In this document: positions 6,649-8,526 of the stretch, in pieces | Numbering within the stretch: position 1 is the stretch's first letter | Layout: each line of letters starts with the position of its first letter | Origin: Desulfobacteraceae bacterium | GTDB taxonomy: Bacteria > Desulfobacterota > Desulfobacteria > Desulfobacterales > Desulfosarcinaceae | NCBI GenBank assembly: GCA_027031325.1 | Contig: JALVRI010000597.1 | Coordinates: 1 to 8,526, forward strand | Direction of reading: 5' to 3' | DNA length: 8,526 nt | Made by a program: the position numbers and the translations under genes | Notes under the pieces: generated by a model | Databases searched by the model: none | What the model saw: only the letters and a program-made list of their open reading frames with translations | Told to the model about the DNA's origin: nothing

Positions 6649-6722
6649 TTGAACCCGGATTTTGCAGCTGGCGAGTTTGACCAAGATGCGAGGCGGAGGG
6701 CAGGCAGGTCAAAAATCCCGGG
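6649..6722. repeat. 20-bp direct repeat, copy 2, within a nested inverted-repeat element
   Basis: The first 20 bases (6649-6668) match copy 1 at 5912-5931 exactly. Here the sequence continues into a nested dyad. CCGGATTTT at 6655-6663 pairs with AAAATCCCGG near 6712-6721 with one extra C. TTTGACC at 6676-6682 pairs perfectly with GGTCAAA at 6707-6713, enclosing a purine-rich loop (GCGAGGCGGAGGGCAGGCAG). The element looks like a dispersed intergenic palindromic repeat. It lies just after the CBS-ACT stop and may help end or stabilise that transcript. Confidence 0.6.
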
Positions 6723-6816
6723 ATCAGTCTCTTGTCCCTACGACAGGCAAAACGTAACCGTGTTAACCTGGGCGCTTTCCGGCCTTTTTGCCGGCCAGCG
6801 GACAGTCGCCTCGGCC

Positions 6817-6846
6817 TTGACAAATATCGGCGGCATTGGATATTTT
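6817..6846 (+). promoter_or_regulatory. Candidate sigma-70 promoter for the AMIN-like operon
   Basis: A perfect -35 box TTGACA (6817-6822) is followed by GATATT (6839-6844, spacer 16) or TATTTT (6841-6846, spacer 18) as the -10 box; each matches four of six consensus bases. It lies about 80 bases before the preferred start at 6924, downstream of the repeat element, where a promoter for the following three genes would be expected. Confidence 0.45.
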
Positions 6847-6912
6847 CAGAAGCGTTGATCGGATAGTACCTGCCGATGCGGTTGAATGATCCGGCAGGCC
6901 CCTCCCACAGAC

Positions 6913-6917
6913 AAGGA
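6913..6917 (+). promoter_or_regulatory. Ribosome-binding site that fixes the AMIN-like gene start
   Basis: AAGGA lies six bases before ATG 6924. The earlier in-frame ATG at 6876 has no such site, and translation from it would put 16 extra residues before a typical signal sequence. This decides the start in favour of 6924. Confidence 0.7.
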
Positions 6918-6923
6918 CCGCTT

Positions 6924-7916
6924 ATGATTAGGGCAAGAGGCAGATGGAGGTCGGTGCTGCTTTTTCCAGCGGTGGCCGCTGTCATTATCATCATTTCCCT
7001 GCCCGCAACGGCGGCGATGTTGCGCGATATCCGGATAGGCGAATACGACGCTATTACCCGTATCGTCTTGGAATTCGATTCAAAACCCGACCTGATCACA
7101 CCCCCCAAAATAGAAAACGGGATTTTGACCATCAACCTCGCTTCCACCACTCCCAAGCTTGTGCGGCGGATACCTCTTGAAAACACAAAGCGCATCCGCA
7201 ATCTTGAAATCATCAGCCACAAGGACGACAAGCTGGAAATCAGGATCATTTTGGACTCGCGGCACTCCAATTTGAAGTGGTACAATCTCAAGGATCCATT
7301 CAGGCTGGGCATCGACGCCGAACCGGTCAACATGTCCACAGCGGCTTTACCTCCAGGGCACCTGCCTGAAAGTGACAAGCAACCTCAAAACCCATCCCCA
7401 ACCGCCAATGAATCCCAAAACCACCCGCTCCAGGCGCCAAAATCCGCTGGAACCAAGCAGGGTTTCAGTGACCTGATTCCGGGCCAAGACCCGGAATCCT
7501 CCAGGCAAAACCACCTTGGCCCTGAAAATCCCGCCGGTCGCATCCGGGAAACGGATGCTGTTGCGGATGTCGAGAAAACACTTTCCACAGAATCGATCCC
7601 CGAGGAGGGGATCAGTTCAGCAGTCGGGCATGAAAAAAGCGCTGCACCCAAGATGCCGGTTCTGGTAACCCGAACAAGCTCCGGCAGACCAACGCTAAAT
7701 GGTAAAATGGACCTCCAGCTCTACCTTGTTGTCGGCCTGGTGCTGCTTACCATTATTATCCTGGGGCTGCTGGCATCCATAATATTTTCCAGATCCAAGA
7801 GCGGGGCCAAGGAGATGCGGATGACAATAGACGAGCTGTTACGCAACCAGGACGAAAAGATCAAGCTAATCAATGCCCAGATAGATGAAGAGATGCAAAA
7901 ATTCGATAAGATTTAG
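6924..7916 (+). CDS. Exported AMIN-like domain protein with Pro/Ser/Gln-rich linker and C-terminal membrane helix
   Basis: The 330-residue product starts with a basic n-region (MIRARGRWR) and a hydrophobic stretch (about 10-28) ending near PATAA, as in a signal peptide or N-terminal anchor. Residues about 33-132 (LRDIRIGEYDAITRIVLEFD ... RIILDSRHSNLKWYNLKDPFRLGID) look like an AMIN domain, a beta-sandwich found in PilQ secretins and AmiC amidases that binds cell-wall or envelope partners. A low-complexity Pro/Ser/Asn/Gln-rich linker (about 133-260) follows. Then come one strong membrane helix (about 264-288, YLVVGLVLLTIIILGLLASIIF), a basic stop-transfer (RSKSGAK), and a short charged, probably coiled-coil tail (298-330) in the cytoplasm. 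The inferred topology is AMIN part outside and tail inside. No specific function is recognised. It is co-oriented with two downstream genes at very short spacing. Confidence 0.72.
   Translation: MIRARGRWRSVLLFPAVAAVIIIISLPATAAMLRDIRIGEYDAITRIVLEFDSKPDLITPPKIENGILTINLASTTPKLVRRIPLENTKRIRNLEIISHKDDKLEIRIILDSRHSNLKWYNLKDPFRLGIDAEPVNMSTAALPPGHLPESDKQPQNPSPTANESQNHPLQAPKSAGTKQGFSDLIPGQDPESSRQNHLGPENPAGRIRETDAVADVEKTLSTESIPEEGISSAVGHEKSAAPKMPVLVTRTSSGRPTLNGKMDLQLYLVVGLVLLTIIILGLLASIIFSRSKSGAKEMRMTIDELLRNQDEKIKLINAQIDEEMQKFDKI
7475..7498. repeat. Perfect 9-bp inverted repeat inside the linker of the AMIN-like gene
   Basis: GATTCCGGG (7475-7483) and CCCGGAATC (7490-7498) pair perfectly around a CCAAGA loop. 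It lies in the part encoding the low-complexity linker, where protein constraint is weak. It could be an mRNA hairpin, a remnant of a palindromic repeat, or chance; there is no adjacent T-run, so it is not a terminator. Confidence 0.5.
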
Positions 7917-7923
7917 ACAAAAT

Positions 7924-8250
7924 ATGAGTTCCAAAATGCAACAAAATAGCCCTTCGTTTCTGAACCCGGGATTATCAAAGGCCGAAAAGGACGATCTGGA
8001 GAAAATGATCGGGCAGTTCCGCGACGAACAGAAAAAGACACGCGATGAACCAGCCGATCTTGAAACCCTTAAAAAGCAAATCGAAGCCATCAACAAGCGC
8101 TTAGCCTATCTTACCAACATGTTCCTTACACTGGACAAGCGGATGGAGCCCTTGTACGAAACTATCCGCCTGACGTGCCAAAAAAGCGATATTCTCAATC
8201 AGCGCATAAATGCCATAATCGACGCACTCAGAAACGGGGAAGAGATATGA
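7924..8250 (+). CDS. Small coiled-coil protein of unknown function
   Basis: From ATG 7924 the product has 108 residues, nearly all charged and probably helical. Heptad-like hydrophobic spacing is visible in DLETLKKQIEAINKRLAYLTNMFLTLDKRMEPLYETI and again in SDILNQRINAIIDALRNGEEI. There is no signal peptide or membrane helix, and a single cysteine. The start is seven bases after the upstream stop. The frame is also open from ATG 7885, which would overlap the upstream gene by 32 bases; neither start has a strong ribosome site. The stop overlaps the next ATG (ATGA), so it is almost certainly translated together with its neighbours. The upstream protein ends in a cytoplasmic coil, so a direct coil-coil contact is a reasonable inference. 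I do not recognise the family. Confidence 0.7.
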   Translation: MSSKMQQNSPSFLNPGLSKAEKDDLEKMIGQFRDEQKKTRDEPADLETLKKQIEAINKRLAYLTNMFLTLDKRMEPLYETIRLTCQKSDILNQRINAIIDALRNGEEI

Positions 8251-8526
8251 GTGGAAAGGAAGCCCCCATTCCGGCCGGGAAAACCGCAGGCGTGATCCAG
8301 CAAATTACCGAAGGCAGGCTGGTCATTGATTCCCTTGCCGAAGCAAGGCAGTTGCTTGACATATATCCCAGTGATCCCGCCCTCCAGCGGGTCTATGCCG
8401 ACTTGCTGTTGGAAGATGGCCAAACGGCAGAAGCTTACCAGGTATATGGTCAAGCCGCAGAAGGATTCATTGCAGCCGGTATGAACCTGCAAGCCATAGT
8501 AACCAAGATCCTTCAATGGAGTTTAC
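8247..8526 (+). CDS. TPR-like helical repeat protein, N-terminal part (cut by window end)
   Basis: The ATG overlaps the preceding stop (ATGA), and a GGGGA ribosome site lies six bases upstream at 8236-8240. Ninety-three codons are visible without a stop. Residues about 20-92 (LVIDSLAEARQLLDIYPSDPALQRVYADLLLEDGQTAEAYQVYGQAAEGFIAAGMNLQAIV) have the paired-helix pattern of tetratricopeptide repeats, including the Ala/Tyr/Gly positions around LLEDGQTAEAYQVYGQAAE. No signal peptide is present, so it is cytoplasmic. From memory, deltaproteobacterial proteins with this kind of N-terminus can carry a C-terminal cyclic-nucleotide-binding domain, but that region is outside the window and is not claimed. 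Confidence 0.65.
   Translation, partial: MSGKEAPIPAGKTAGVIQQITEGRLVIDSLAEARQLLDIYPSDPALQRVYADLLLEDGQTAEAYQVYGQAAEGFIAAGMNLQAIVTKILQWSL

Larger units (their letters stand above)
6623..6923. other. 301-base non-coding gap between the CBS-ACT gene and the AMIN-like gene
   Basis: This stretch holds the nested repeat (6649-6722), a small dyad CCGGC-CTTTTT-GCCGG near 6779-6794 with the T-run in its loop, and the candidate promoter at 6817-6846. A GTG-started open frame of 79 codons runs through it, but it reads straight through the repeat and has no recognisable domain, so I do not call it a gene. Confidence 0.6.

Noticed and set aside
6779..6794. CCGGC-CTTTTT-GCCGG hairpin considered as a terminator
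   Set aside because: The T-run is in the loop rather than after the stem.
6619..6858. 79-codon GTG-started frame after the CBS-ACT gene
   Set aside because: It reads through the repeat element, overlaps the preceding stop and shows no domain; its similarity to the upstream extension (LNPDFAA) comes only from the shared DNA repeat.
6644..7378. 244-codon open frame on the - strand across the gap and the AMIN-like gene
   Set aside because: It overlaps a + strand gene with a signal sequence and ribosome site, and crosses the repeat and promoter region; it has no recognisable motif.
7961..7973. TGAACCCGGGATT as a third copy of the 20-bp repeat, at the start of the coiled-coil gene
   Set aside because: Only about a dozen bases match, with one extra G, and it lies inside a coding region; too short to separate from chance.

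Overview
The window looks like chromosomal DNA of an anaerobic deltaproteobacterium (Desulfobacterota, sulfate-reducer type). This rests on two radical SAM enzymes of the siroheme-dependent heme pathway (AhbC and AhbD) encoded around hemB, moderately GC-rich coding sequence, and short inverted-repeat elements of a kind I associate from memory with these genomes. No species can be named from the sequence alone. All ten genes lie on the + strand. I see no tRNA, rRNA, CRISPR array or transposase.

Layout. (1) 1-432: C-terminal half of an RlmI-type 23S rRNA cytosine-C5 methyltransferase. (2) 499-4485: a tightly packed run of three genes. They are an unusual ClpX-like AAA+ unfoldase with no zinc-binding domain and a long C-terminal extension, ahbC, and hemB (porphobilinogen synthase). 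(3) 4486-4699: an intergenic gap filled by a 141-bp element with 10-bp terminal inverted repeats and a central hairpin. (4) 4700-5797: ahbD, heme synthase. (5) 5798-6016: a regulatory-looking gap with phased AAGTATG repeats, a dyad and one copy of a 20-bp repeat. (6) 6017-6622: a CBS-CBS-ACT protein of the AcuB type. (7) 6623-6923: a non-coding gap with the second copy of the 20-bp repeat, a nested inverted repeat and a candidate promoter. (8) 6924-8526: a three-gene run encoding an exported or anchored AMIN-like protein with a C-terminal membrane helix, a small coiled-coil protein, and the start of a TPR-like protein cut off by the window end.

How the genes fit together. HemB makes porphobilinogen, the shared tetrapyrrole precursor. 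AhbC removes acetate side chains from didecarboxysiroheme to give Fe-coproporphyrin III, and AhbD decarboxylates that to heme b. Siroheme synthesis and the AhbA/AhbB decarboxylase are not in this window. The ClpX-like gene is separated from ahbC by only six bases, and the ahbC ribosome site lies inside its 3' end. Co-transcription and a functional link to tetrapyrrole synthesis are therefore plausible but unproven. The last three genes resemble a bipartite envelope/cytoplasm scaffold whose role I cannot name.

Most unusual items: the ClpX-like protein, whose C-terminal extension appears to end in a second, degenerate copy of the AAA+ lid; the inverted-repeat element separating ahbD from hemB; and the 20-bp direct repeats bracketing the CBS-ACT gene.
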